The notes below the pieces were generated by a model, which was not told the origin of the DNA, searched no databases, and saw only the letters and a list, made by a program, of their open reading frames with translations. From an uncultured Candidatus Actinomarina sp. (GTDB lineage Bacteria > Actinomycetota > Acidimicrobiia > Actinomarinales > Actinomarinaceae), in assembly GCA_902622665.1 (NCBI GenBank), contig CACNQV010000002.1, positions 1-64,000 of the forward strand: DNA of 64,000 bases, in the 5' to 3' direction. Position numbers and translations under genes: made by a program. Of the stretch, positions 17,813 through 25,731 are shown piece by piece (the stretch's first letter is position 1; every line of letters begins with the position of its first letter).

Positions 17813-18820
17813 TTATGGATTTACTGTGCCAATAACATTGTCGATAAATTCATCTTCCACAATAGGAGGGTCAAATGAACCACCAATTATCTCATCAGTT
17901 CTTTGAGAGATTAAACTAGCAGTCTCAGATGGGACATCAGAAGTAAGCTCATATAAAGAGATTAATCCTGTATCCATACCACCCCAATATGCTTCTGCAA
18001 CAAACTCATCATTTACAATAGAATTAACTACTTCAACATAGTACGGACCCCAGTCCCAGACAGGTGCTGTTACGAAGGCTCCAGGAGCAGCATCTTGTCC
18101 ATATGCAGTATTGTAAGAAATCCATTTGGCACCAGCTGCTTCTGCCGCGATACCTGTTGATGGTGAATCTTGGTGTTGTGCAAGTACATCAACTCCAGTT
18201 TCAAGCAAAGCATTTGCTGCTTGTGTTTCAGCTTCAGGGCCAAACCAAGTAAATGTCCAAACAACTTCAACAGTTGCATCTGGGTTTACTTCTTTTACAC
18301 CTGTTGCAAAAGCATTAATGCCTCTAATAACTTCAGGTATAGGGAATGCTGCGACATAACCTATTTTGTTTGATTCTGTCATTGATCCAGCAGCTAAGCC
18401 AGAAAGATATCTTGGTTGATACATTTTTCCGAAATAATTTCCAAAGTTTGTATCATTTTTAAGATAACCGGAGCAATGCAAGAAAATGACATCTGGATAT
18501 TCCTCTGCCATTTCAGCCATTGCATCTAAATAACCGAAAGTTGTGCCAAAAATTATATTATAACCTTGTTCAATATAAGCTTCAGCAACTGTTCTGAATT
18601 CTGTAGCGTCCTCCGGAACAAGCTCCGTATAAGCTGTTTCGATTCCAGTTTGCTCTACGAGATATTGTCTACCTACATCATGTGCTTGCGACCAGCCACC
18701 ATCGTCTGCTGGACCTACATACACAAATGCAGCTTTGTAATCATCTACGTCTGTGGCTCCCCCACAGGCCATAGCAAGAATACTGATAATAAGCAGGCCT
18801 ACCGCCCAACTTCTTCGCAT
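17813..18820 (-). CDS. BMP-family substrate-binding lipoprotein
   Basis: Surface-anchored solute-binding protein of the basic membrane protein (PnrA/BmpA) family. The signal peptide is followed by a lipobox ending ILAMAC-GG, so Cys19 should be lipidated. The mature part has the family segments KAAFVYVGPADDGGWSQAHD, a FGTTFGYLDAM loop, RYLSGLAAGSMT and a GVDVLAQHQDSPSTG segment. Close relatives bind purine nucleosides; the divergent purine-type phosphoribosyltransferase fits that, but the ligand is an inference. It has the strongest Shine-Dalgarno in the window, suggesting high expression. The 335-aa length is normal. Confidence 0.93.
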   Translation of the reverse strand: MRRSWAVGLLIISILAMACGGATDVDDYKAAFVYVGPADDGGWSQAHDVGRQYLVEQTGIETAYTELVPEDATEFRTVAEAYIEQGYNIIFGTTFGYLDAMAEMAEEYPDVIFLHCSGYLKNDTNFGNYFGKMYQPRYLSGLAAGSMTESNKIGYVAAFPIPEVIRGINAFATGVKEVNPDATVEVVWTFTWFGPEAETQAANALLETGVDVLAQHQDSPSTGIAAEAAGAKWISYNTAYGQDAAPGAFVTAPVWDWGPYYVEVVNSIVNDEFVAEAYWGGMDTGLISLYELTSDVPSETASLISQRTDEIIGGSFDPPIVEDEFIDNVIGTVNP

Positions 18821-18824
18821 CCTT

Positions 18825-18849
18825 ACCTCCTTTTCATAGGATAAGTATA
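18825..18849 (-). promoter_or_regulatory. Strong RBS and -10 box for the binding-protein gene
   Basis: On the minus strand AAGGAGGT (around 18825-18833) is ideally placed before the ATG at 18820, and TATACT (complement of 18844-18849) lies upstream. This is one of the few units in the window with a real leader and full Shine-Dalgarno. Confidence 0.7.
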
Positions 18850-18947
18850 GAACAAGCTCAAGCTAGGTTATTTAATTTGCAGTTAAAAATTTATTAAATA
18901 TTTTTCTGTGGACTTGCCATTATTTGATAAAATTAGCACTTACGTAA

Positions 18948-19409
18948 ATGGAAAAATTAATTTATACCTGGGAAGAGCAAATTAAAGACACAGAATTAAT
19001 TTGTGAAAAAATTGCTGCAGATGATTTCACACCAGATGTTATTGTAGGAATCAGCAGGGGTGGGTTAATTCCAGGAGTAATGATATCTCACAAACTAAAT
19101 ATTCCTTTTAAGCCAGTTCATGCATCTACAAGAGATTTTCCACATTGGGAAAATTATCTTCCAAAATCAAATGATTCAAAAGTTTTAATTGTTGATGACA
19201 TATGTGACAGTGGAGAAACCTTTGAACGCTTATCGAATTACATTAAAGAAAATATTAATCATGAGTGCGACGTACGATTTTCAACATTATGGTGGAATAA
19301 CGAATGTGATTTTGAACCCCATTATTACACAAGAGATGTAGCTAAAGACACTTCACCGATATGGATATTTTTCCCTCATGAAAATTGGTGGGAAGGCTCA
19401 ATCAGCTAA
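18948..19409 (+). CDS. Purine-type phosphoribosyltransferase
   Basis: Cytoplasmic PRTase of the xanthine/guanine (Gpt-like) group that would convert a free purine base and PRPP to a nucleotide. The PRPP-binding motif is LIVDDICDSGETF near residue 84, the N-terminal loop is VGISRGGLIPGV near 35, and the C-terminal hood segment PIWIFFPHENW matches WI-FPWE of Gpt-like enzymes. Length is 153 aa. It is divergent from the BMP importer, which supports a purine-salvage unit. The exact base is not deducible. Its stop overlaps the convergent sufE by 12 nt. Confidence 0.85.
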   Translation: MEKLIYTWEEQIKDTELICEKIAADDFTPDVIVGISRGGLIPGVMISHKLNIPFKPVHASTRDFPHWENYLPKSNDSKVLIVDDICDSGETFERLSNYIKENINHECDVRFSTLWWNNECDFEPHYYTRDVAKDTSPIWIFFPHENWWEGSIS

Positions 19410-19811
19410 TTTCTGGGAAACTTCCTTAATCGTTTTCAACATACTAAAAGCACCATTTCTTCTTGCAGGACTTAAAATCACACCAAGATCAAATTCTTCC
19501 ATGAGATCAATGTTTGAATTAGCGATATCACCTGGTGCTTCATTGGAGTAAATGGAAGCTATTAAGGTGACAAGCCCTTTTGCAATTAATGCATCAGAAT
19601 CACTTTTAAAAAATAATTTATCATCTTTCTCTTCAGGAACTAACCAAACTTGACTTTGACATCCATTAACTTTGAATTCATCAATTCTAAGTTCCTCGGG
19701 AAAATCCTCGCTATTTTTTGCTTGTTCAATTAAGTACTGATATTTTTCTTGAGCATTTGGAAACAAAGCAAGCATTTTTTTGTAATCGTCAACTTTTTCT
19801 TGAATACTCAT
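19398..19811 (-). CDS. sufE: Sulfur acceptor SufE
   Basis: SufE accepts persulfide sulfur from SufS and passes it to SufB. The family motif GCQSQVWL with the acceptor Cys lies near residue 52, and the N-terminal KKMLALFPNAQEKYQYLIEQ (about 11-30) and the YSNEAPGDIA segment fit. The length is 137 aa, as in SufE. It is the last gene of a minus-strand sufC2-sufS-sufE unit, 1 nt after sufS. Many actinobacteria use SufU instead, so a SufE-type acceptor here is worth noting. Confidence 0.93.
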   Translation of the reverse strand: MSIQEKVDDYKKMLALFPNAQEKYQYLIEQAKNSEDFPEELRIDEFKVNGCQSQVWLVPEEKDDKLFFKSDSDALIAKGLVTLIASIYSNEAPGDIANSNIDLMEEFDLGVILSPARRNGAFSMLKTIKEVSQKLAD

Positions 19812-19812
19812 A

Positions 19813-21033
19813 TTAAGTTAATAATTTTATACTTTCTTTGATTGCATTAGACAATATATCAAAGTCTTCTTCATCATTATAAATGTAGCCAGTAGCTCTA
19901 AAAGTAGCATCAAGATTTAATTTTCTATGGAATGGTTGAACACAGTGGTGCCCTGCACGAACTGCAACTCCAAATGTATCTAACATTAAAGAAACATCTG
20001 TGGCATGAACTCCTTCAACGCTCATTGCAAAAGTACAGCCAGCAATATCAGAGCTTGTATGAACAACATTTAAACCATCAATACTTTCTAATTTATTTTT
20101 TGCATAAATTCTTAACTCATCAGAGTGTTTTTCAACATTTTTCATATCTAATTTAGTTAAATAATCAACTGCAGCTCCTAAGCCAATCGCTTCAACATAT
20201 GGAGGTGTGCCGGCTTCAAACTTATGTGGAATTGGAGCCCATGTCGCACTTTCATAAAAAACTTCTTCAATCATATCTCCACCACCATAAACCGGGTCTA
20301 ATTTCTCTAATAATTTTTTTCTTCCCCAAACAACACCAATCCCAGTTGGGCCCAACATTTTATGTCCTGAAACACAAATAAAATCAATTCCTAGATCTTG
20401 AACATCAATTTTTCTATGTGGAACTAATTGGGCACCATCGACAATATATATGGCATCTGTTTTTTCTTTTATTAGTGAATTCAGTTTTTTAATGTCTGGC
20501 AGCATTCCAGACATGTTAGATTCTCCAACTATAGAAACTACTTTTGTTTTTGAATTAAGAAGACTTTCAAAATGATCAATATCTAAATCAAATGATTCAG
20601 TTATATTGATGTATTTGATTTTTAAATTGTATTTATCAGCAGCCATTTGCCATGGAATTATATTTGCATGATGTTCAATTTCAGAAAGAATGATTTCATC
20701 TCCTGGACTTAGATCTTTGCAAATAGAATTTGCCAAAAAATTAAATCCTTCAGTACAACCTTTTGTAAAAATTATTTCATCTGAGGAATAAGCATTTATA
20801 AATTCTTTAAATTTGTTTCTAACGTCTTCATATTTTGCAGTTGTCTCTGATGAGAGGACATAGGTGCCTCTATGAACATTTGCGTTAATATTTGTATATA
20901 CATTTGACATTTCATTAATAACCAAGTTTGGTTTTTGAGACGTTGCGCCTGAGTCTAAATAAGTTAATCTATTTCCATTGATTTCTCTATCAAATATTGG
21001 AAAATCTTTTTTTAAATCACTTACTTTTATCAT
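19813..21033 (-). CDS. sufS: Cysteine desulfurase SufS
   Basis: PLP enzyme (class V aminotransferase fold, group II desulfurase) producing enzyme-bound persulfide from cysteine. Landmarks are FTKGCTEGFN, EIEHHANIIPW, the PLP-lysine segment CVSGHKMLGPTGIGV near residue 225, and the catalytic loop VRAGHHCVQP near 362. It is 406 aa. It overlaps sufC2 by 4 nt and precedes sufE, forming the sulfur-donor arm of the SUF machinery about 6 kb away from the sufBD scaffold operon. Confidence 0.96.
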   Translation of the reverse strand: MIKVSDLKKDFPIFDREINGNRLTYLDSGATSQKPNLVINEMSNVYTNINANVHRGTYVLSSETTAKYEDVRNKFKEFINAYSSDEIIFTKGCTEGFNFLANSICKDLSPGDEIILSEIEHHANIIPWQMAADKYNLKIKYINITESFDLDIDHFESLLNSKTKVVSIVGESNMSGMLPDIKKLNSLIKEKTDAIYIVDGAQLVPHRKIDVQDLGIDFICVSGHKMLGPTGIGVVWGRKKLLEKLDPVYGGGDMIEEVFYESATWAPIPHKFEAGTPPYVEAIGLGAAVDYLTKLDMKNVEKHSDELRIYAKNKLESIDGLNVVHTSSDIAGCTFAMSVEGVHATDVSLMLDTFGVAVRAGHHCVQPFHRKLNLDATFRATGYIYNDEEDFDILSNAIKESIKLLT

Positions 21034-21755
21034 AGGTATGATTCATATCCTTCTTTTTCAAGTTTTTCGGACAATTCCACTCCACCGGATTCAACAATTG
21101 CTCCATTTACAAAAACATGTACGAAGTCAGGTTTAATATACTCTAAAAGTCTCTGATAATGGGTTACTACCAAATAACCTTTATCATCTGTTTTTAATTT
21201 ACTTACACCCTCGCCCACAACTTTTAATCCATCTACATCTAATCCAGAATCAGTTTCATCTAATACCGCAAGCTTTGGATTGAGTACAGCTAGTTGAAGA
21301 ATTTCATTTCTTTTTCTTTCTCCACCAGAAAATCCCTCATTTAAATATCTATCAGCAAAATCTGCAGACAAGCCAAGCTGTTCCATTGCTTCGGCAACTT
21401 TTAATCGGAGTTCAAGTGTCGTATATTCAGTTTCTTCAATATTAGTGAGGGCTGTTTTAAGCATATTTACTATTGTTACTCCTGGAATTGATTCTGGATA
21501 TTGAAATGCGAGAAACATACCCAATTTTGCTCTATTGTCTACTGGCTCTTCAGTAATATCCTCACCCTCAAATATTACAGATCCTTCAGTAACCTCATAA
21601 ACTGGATTTCCCATAACTACATTTGCCAAAGTAGATTTACCGGAACCATTAGGTCCCATAATTGCGTGTACTTCACCAGGATTAATTATTAAGTCAACAC
21701 CTTTTAAAATTTCAGCACCTTCAACTTCTGCATGTAAATTTTTAATTTCTAACAT
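21030..21755 (-). CDS. sufC: Fe-S assembly ATPase SufC (copy 2, canonical)
   Basis: Second SufC, 241 aa. Walker A GPNGSGKST near residue 36, Q-loop AFQYPESIPG, signature FSGGERKR, and Walker B LAVLDETDSGLD with VTHYQR are all close to textbook SufC. An ATG at 21755 (MLEIKNLHA) is preferred over the upstream in-frame TTG at 21785, because it aligns with the copy-1 N-terminus and has a TAACAT box 7 nt upstream. It leads the sufC2-sufS-sufE unit. Two SufC paralogues for one SufBD pair is unusual; this copy looks the more conserved. Confidence 0.94.
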   Translation of the reverse strand: MLEIKNLHAEVEGAEILKGVDLIINPGEVHAIMGPNGSGKSTLANVVMGNPVYEVTEGSVIFEGEDITEEPVDNRAKLGMFLAFQYPESIPGVTIVNMLKTALTNIEETEYTTLELRLKVAEAMEQLGLSADFADRYLNEGFSGGERKRNEILQLAVLNPKLAVLDETDSGLDVDGLKVVGEGVSKLKTDDKGYLVVTHYQRLLEYIKPDFVHVFVNGAIVESGGVELSEKLEKEGYESYL

Positions 21756-21762
21756 AACATCT

Positions 21763-21768
21763 ATGTTA
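21763..21768 (-). promoter_or_regulatory. Candidate -10 box TAACAT for sufC2-sufS-sufE
   Basis: On the minus strand TAACAT is 7 nt before the ATG at 21755 and no Shine-Dalgarno is present. It supports the shorter start. Confidence 0.45.
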
Positions 21769-21819
21769 ATTATGATTTGAAACAAGTTAAATATGATTAG
21801 CGAAATAAAAAATAAAAAT

Positions 21820-21825
21820 TACAAT
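21820..21825 (+). promoter_or_regulatory. Candidate -10 box TACAAT for acyl-CoA dehydrogenase
   Basis: TACAAT is 6 nt before the ATG at 21832; the spacer TAGATA has no Shine-Dalgarno, so a leaderless mRNA is likely. Confidence 0.5.
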
Positions 21826-21831
21826 TAGATA

Positions 21832-22953
21832 ATGCAATTTACATTAACAGATCTTCAAAATGAAATTAAAGAAAATTCAAATAAACTTCTAAAAGAAAAT
21901 ATTGATCTTCTAGAGACAATCCAAAAAGTTGATGATAACTGCAGAATTGATAAAAAAGTATGGGATTTAGTCATCGACCAGGGCTGGTTAGCTTTAGATG
22001 TACCTGAAGAAGACGGTGGACTTGGTTTTTCTAACACTGATACAGCTATTCTCTCCGAGGTTCTTGGCTACTATATGCCAATAATTCCGATATTTAGCTC
22101 TGGTGTCGTCTTCAAGCACATATTAATAAATTCAAAAAAAGAAAAAAAAGGTGAGTTACTACCTGAAATTATAAGTGGTGAAAAAATAGGAACTTTTGCT
22201 GTATACGAAAGTGATAAATATGAAATTAATCAAGAGACAATAAACACACATTTAACAACTGTTGAATCTGGTTATATTCTTAATGGAAATAAAAAATATG
22301 TTATGTTCGGAGATGTTTCAGACTACATTGCAGTTTTAGCAAAAGATGAAGATGGTTGTAAGTTTGTCTTAGTTTCAACCAATGCTGACGGCGTAACAAT
22401 TAAAGAAACTACTTCTCTAGATCAAACACGACCAATGTGTGAAGTTAATATGTCAGATGTTTCATTAAGCAGCGATGCTGTTTTAATTGAATTAGACTCA
22501 GAGTTGTCTGAATGGAATAAAGTTAAAAATATTGCACTTGGTTATTTAGCAATGGAGCAAGTCGGTGCATCACAAGCATGTTTAGACATGTCTACTCAGT
22601 ATGCAAAAGAAAGGATACAATTTGGAAGACCGATTGGATCTTTTCAAGCAATTCAACATATTTGTGCAAATATGCTTATGCATTTAGAAAGTGCAAAATC
22701 TGTTGCCTATAGCGCTGTAAGAATTGATTATTCAGATGATGTTGAGACTGAAATGAGTTCAATGCTTGCCAAATCATATTGTTCTGAAGTTTTTAATAAA
22801 ATTGCAGGAGACAATATTCAAGTTCATGGTGGAATTGGTTTTACATGGGAACATCCAGCACATTTATATTTTAAAAAAGCAAAGTCTGATTCACTCTTAT
22901 TAGGAACGCCCAAACTAGCAAGAGATAAAATAGCACAACTACTTAACCTTTAA
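21832..22953 (+). CDS. Acyl-CoA dehydrogenase
   Basis: FAD-dependent dehydrogenase of the acyl-CoA dehydrogenase superfamily, cytoplasmic. The N-terminal helical domain contains LALDVPEEDGGLGFS, the middle domain NGNKKYVMFGDVSDYIAVL, and the C-terminal domain has YAKERIQFGRPIGSFQAIQH and the FAD-binding segment QVHGGIGFTWEHPAHLYFK. The Glu in GFTWEH is at the usual position of the catalytic base in one subgroup. The length of 373 aa is standard. The substrate cannot be assigned; no other beta-oxidation gene is adjacent. Confidence 0.9.
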   Translation: MQFTLTDLQNEIKENSNKLLKENIDLLETIQKVDDNCRIDKKVWDLVIDQGWLALDVPEEDGGLGFSNTDTAILSEVLGYYMPIIPIFSSGVVFKHILINSKKEKKGELLPEIISGEKIGTFAVYESDKYEINQETINTHLTTVESGYILNGNKKYVMFGDVSDYIAVLAKDEDGCKFVLVSTNADGVTIKETTSLDQTRPMCEVNMSDVSLSSDAVLIELDSELSEWNKVKNIALGYLAMEQVGASQACLDMSTQYAKERIQFGRPIGSFQAIQHICANMLMHLESAKSVAYSAVRIDYSDDVETEMSSMLAKSYCSEVFNKIAGDNIQVHGGIGFTWEHPAHLYFKKAKSDSLLLGTPKLARDKIAQLLNL

Positions 22954-22954
22954 A

Positions 22955-23158
22955 TTGAAAAGACTAGATAGATTCGAAAATTTTAGGTATGTCGGATATA
23001 GAAAAAATATGAAAGTTTATGATTGCGACAGTGAAGAGCAATTTGAGAAATTAATTACTTTGACTAGCAAAATTGATTACATAAAATTAAATCTTATTCA
23101 ATCATTTTCTCCGGATAATATTGATGAAGCAAAAAATAGAGGTTTTAAACCAGCTTAA
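22955..23158 (+). CDS. Unknown 67-aa protein
   Basis: I do not recognise it. It begins at a TTG 1 nt after the acyl-CoA dehydrogenase stop and ends 14 nt inside the tail of the convergent MBL-fold gene. It is basic at the N-terminus (KRLDRFENFRYVGYRKN) and acidic in the centre, with no membrane helix. The tight spacing and well-formed amino-acid composition favour a real gene co-transcribed with the dehydrogenase. Confidence 0.55.
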   Translation: MKRLDRFENFRYVGYRKNMKVYDCDSEEQFEKLITLTSKIDYIKLNLIQSFSPDNIDEAKNRGFKPA

Positions 23159-24113
23159 CTTTTTGCCAGTAATTTTTATTTGAATTCAACACGTGCTTAA
23201 TCACACCCTTGTTTTCCAAATAAATTAAATGAGCCATAGTCTCTTGAAATGCAAGCCTTAGGTTAAGTTCATCAAGTTTTCTTGGAAAAAGTAAATTCAC
23301 AATCTCCCAGCCCGAAAATTTTGAGTCACCAATCAAATCGACTATTTTATCAGATCTTTTTTTGTGATGAAGTTGCATTTGTTCAATACGTGAATAGGGT
23401 TTTTCAATTAAATTTCCATGACCAGGAGCAATTAACTTTTGTTCAAGATTGTAAACCTTGTTCAGTGAAGAAGTATATTTTTCAAGCATGTCATCTCTAG
23501 CGTCTTCTACGGGAATAAAGGGAGTAATTTTTGGAAGAATATGATCACCTGAAAATAATATTTTGGATGGATTATCAAGGATAGAGATTTCTGTTCTATC
23601 ATGTCCAGGAGTGAATATAATTTCAATATTTCTATTAACGTTTTTTATACTTCCTTCTTCAAGCAAAACGTCAGGTTTTGATATTTTTCCCGCGTATGTT
23701 GGAGTTTCTATTTGGTCAAGGTCATTTAAAAAACTTTTTGGTGCACCTTCTTTTTTAGCAAATTCTCTAAGCTTTTTAAATCTAATTGACCAGTCGTTAT
23801 AGCCGTCTATAAAATCTACAGAATTTTTATAGAGTGCAAATGGTATATCATTGCTTCTTAATGCTGAAGACAGGCCTATATGATCAGAATGCATATGCGT
23901 ACCAATTAATAACTTTACATTTTCATATGACAAACCAAATGAATCCATTTTGGTTTCTAATAATTTTTGATATTCGTTTCCGTTAACTCCGCAATCAATC
24001 ATTACATATCCGTCATTGTCTTCAATGAAATAAACATTCACAAATCCAGGAGAGTTCCATGGAAGCTCCATTGGTATATGTATGATTCCTTGTTGTAGAT
24101 TAAAGTTTACCAA
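23145..24113 (-). CDS. Metallo-beta-lactamase-fold hydrolase
   Basis: Soluble MBL-superfamily hydrolase, about 322 aa. The zinc-binding motif H-x-H-x-D-H is present (GTHMHSDHIG near residue 80), with downstream ligands FTPGHDRTEIS, ILFSGDHILP and the late His in IAPGHGN. A C-terminal helical region (LLFPRKLDELNLRLAFQETMAHL) resembles the winged-helix-like tail of LACTB2-type and related hydrolases. The start is uncertain: TTG at 24113 follows the stop of a possible 28-codon ORF by 2 nt, and TTG at 24134 is in frame and would overlap that ORF. The substrate is unknown. Confidence 0.88.
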   Translation of the reverse strand: MVNFNLQQGIIHIPMELPWNSPGFVNVYFIEDNDGYVMIDCGVNGNEYQKLLETKMDSFGLSYENVKLLIGTHMHSDHIGLSSALRSNDIPFALYKNSVDFIDGYNDWSIRFKKLREFAKKEGAPKSFLNDLDQIETPTYAGKISKPDVLLEEGSIKNVNRNIEIIFTPGHDRTEISILDNPSKILFSGDHILPKITPFIPVEDARDDMLEKYTSSLNKVYNLEQKLIAPGHGNLIEKPYSRIEQMQLHHKKRSDKIVDLIGDSKFSGWEIVNLLFPRKLDELNLRLAFQETMAHLIYLENKGVIKHVLNSNKNYWQKVKLV

Positions 24114-24115
24114 TT

Positions 24116-24202
24116 CTAAAAAGTCAATAGCCAAGCACCGAAAGCTGCAAGTATTAATAAACCTGTCAAAAGAGATGCAATAATTAAATGTCTTGTTTGC
24201 AT
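24116..24202 (-). CDS. Possible 28-aa single-helix membrane peptide
   Basis: A short ORF starting ATG at 24202 encodes a basic N-terminus (MQTRH) followed by one strongly hydrophobic helix (ASLLTGLLILAAFGAWLL). A TAGAAT box lies 6 nt upstream of the ATG, the same leaderless geometry as most first genes in the window. Its stop is 2 nt before a possible TTG start of the MBL-fold gene. It may be a real small membrane protein or a translational leader; conservation is not testable here. Confidence 0.35.
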   Translation of the reverse strand: MQTRHLIIASLLTGLLILAAFGAWLLTF

Positions 24203-24208
24203 AGTTAC

Positions 24209-24214
24209 ATTCTA
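24209..24214 (-). promoter_or_regulatory. Candidate -10 box TAGAAT for small ORF and MBL gene
   Basis: On the minus strand TAGAAT lies 6 nt before the ATG at 24202; there is no Shine-Dalgarno. Confidence 0.35.
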
Positions 24215-24238
24215 CTTAAATATAAAACAATCCTAATT

Positions 24239-24289
24239 TTGAACTTTGTTCAAACTTTAGTAGATTTAATTGTGACGATAACTATTATC
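24239..24289 (+). promoter_or_regulatory. Two inverted repeats upstream of the 2-oxoacid dehydrogenase operon
   Basis: Positions 24239-24253 form the palindrome TTGAAC-TTT-GTTCAA and 24277-24289 form GATAA-CTA-TTATC. Both lie in the largest intergenic gap of the window (24203-24365), which has no other evident gene. They are candidate operators controlling lpd and its operon; the binding protein is unknown. Confidence 0.4.
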
Positions 24290-24365
24290 ATTTTTCTTGG
24301 GAACCCCTTGTAAAAGTGTAGTTATTATCTCGATTGGATAGAGACCCTGTTCAGAAAGAGGTAAT

Positions 24366-25730
24366 TTGAAAAAATTAACCATCATTGGTGGAGGACCGGC
24401 AGGATACGCTGCTGCACTTTACGCAAGCAATTTTAATTTAGAAATCACATTAGTCGAATCCGATACTCTTGGCGGAACATGTTTAAATAGGGGATGTATA
24501 CCAGCAAAATACTGGCTTCATGTTGCAGAATTAAATCACGAAATCGAGACATCAAATGAATTTGGAATAGATATAAATAAAAAAACAATTAATTGGGCTA
24601 AAACAGCTGAAAAAAGATATGAAATTGTAAATAAGCTTGTTGGTGGAATCAGCATGTTGCTTAATTCCAAAAAGGTAAATGTAATTGAAGGCTGGGGTTC
24701 GATTAAGGATAAAAATAATGTCCAAGTTCAAAAAGCAGATGGTGAGGAAATACTTGTTGAATCAGATTTTATTCTTCTAGCAACTGGATCAAAACCAAGA
24801 TCACTTCCAGATATTGAAATTGACAATGAATTTGTAATCACATCTGACACAGCATTGAATTGGGAGACACCACCAAAAAAAGTATGTGTGATCGGAGCGG
24901 GAGCTATTGGTTGCGAATTTGCTAGTCTCTTAAACGATTTAGATTCTGAGGTTGTAGTTGTTGAATTAGCTAGTGAAATTTTACCTGGTCTAGACAAAAG
25001 AACATCAGGTGAATTAAGAAAGCAACTCTCTAAAAGAGGAGTCAATTTTAAATTAGGCACATCTGTAGATTCAATTAATGACAAAAAAGTTAACTTTTCA
25101 GATGGCGAGAGTGAAAGCTTTGATTGTGTATTAGTTGCTGTAGGTAGAGAGCCCTTAACTCAAAATATTGGACTTGAGGAAGTAGGTATTAAAGTAAATA
25201 AAGGCTTTATACAAACTAACTTAGAAACTTTACAAACAGAGGTAGAAAATATTTATGCTTTAGGAGATATTGTTGAGGACACTCCTCAATTAGCTCATGT
25301 AGCTTTTGCTGAAGCAGTAAGTTCAGTGACTCATATCGCAACAGGCAAAAATAATCCTGTAAATTACAACGCAATACCTTATGTGGTATACACTAGGCCA
25401 GAACTTGCTGAAGTAGGATTCAACTCTGATAAAGCAAAAGAGCTTGGCATGAAAATTAATCAATCGCAACATGGTTTCGCTGGTATAGGTAGAGCTATGA
25501 TTCAAAATCAAAATCAGGGATTAGTAAAAGTTTACTCAGAAGAAAACGGTCCTATTGTAGGAGCGAGTGTATGTGGACCTTCAGCTGGTGAAATGGTACA
25601 TGAATTAATGTATATGGTTGGCTGGGAAGCGCTTCCTGATGAAGCATCAGAATTCATACATGCACACCCAACATTGAGTGAAGCAATTGGCGAATCATTA
25701 ATGAGTTTAAGCGGTAGGGGGTTACATTAA
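24366..25730 (+). CDS. lpdA: Dihydrolipoyl dehydrogenase (E3)
   Basis: FAD-dependent disulfide oxidoreductase that reoxidises dihydrolipoamide on E2. The N-terminal FAD motif is IIGGGPAGYAAA, the redox disulfide is GGTCLNRGCIPAK (about residues 38-50), the NAD-binding motif is VIGAGAIGCEFAS, the second FAD motif is IYALGDIV, and the C-terminal active-site segment has EFIHAHPTLSEA with the His-Glu pair. It is 454 aa. Start TTG with GAGG a few bases upstream. It is the first gene of lpd-E1-E2-lipBA, all separated by 1-4 nt. Confidence 0.94.
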   Translation: MKKLTIIGGGPAGYAAALYASNFNLEITLVESDTLGGTCLNRGCIPAKYWLHVAELNHEIETSNEFGIDINKKTINWAKTAEKRYEIVNKLVGGISMLLNSKKVNVIEGWGSIKDKNNVQVQKADGEEILVESDFILLATGSKPRSLPDIEIDNEFVITSDTALNWETPPKKVCVIGAGAIGCEFASLLNDLDSEVVVVELASEILPGLDKRTSGELRKQLSKRGVNFKLGTSVDSINDKKVNFSDGESESFDCVLVAVGREPLTQNIGLEEVGIKVNKGFIQTNLETLQTEVENIYALGDIVEDTPQLAHVAFAEAVSSVTHIATGKNNPVNYNAIPYVVYTRPELAEVGFNSDKAKELGMKINQSQHGFAGIGRAMIQNQNQGLVKVYSEENGPIVGASVCGPSAGEMVHELMYMVGWEALPDEASEFIHAHPTLSEAIGESLMSLSGRGLH

Positions 25731-25731
25731 T

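Noticed and set aside
18064-18373. Several ORFs overlapping the BMP gene
   Set aside because: They are alternative-frame shadows of a high-confidence lipoprotein gene.
21756-21785. Extended SufC2 N-terminus from TTG 21785
   Set aside because: The ten extra residues do not match SufC, and the ATG at 21755 has a well-placed -10 box and aligns with SufC1.
24239-24253. LexA (SOS) box
   Set aside because: Gram-positive LexA sites have GAAC-N4-GTTC; here the spacer is 3 nt, and the downstream operon is central metabolism.
24203-24365. Riboswitch or structured leader before lpd
   Set aside because: Only short palindromes are visible; I could not match any known riboswitch consensus, and no terminator-like hairpin precedes the start.
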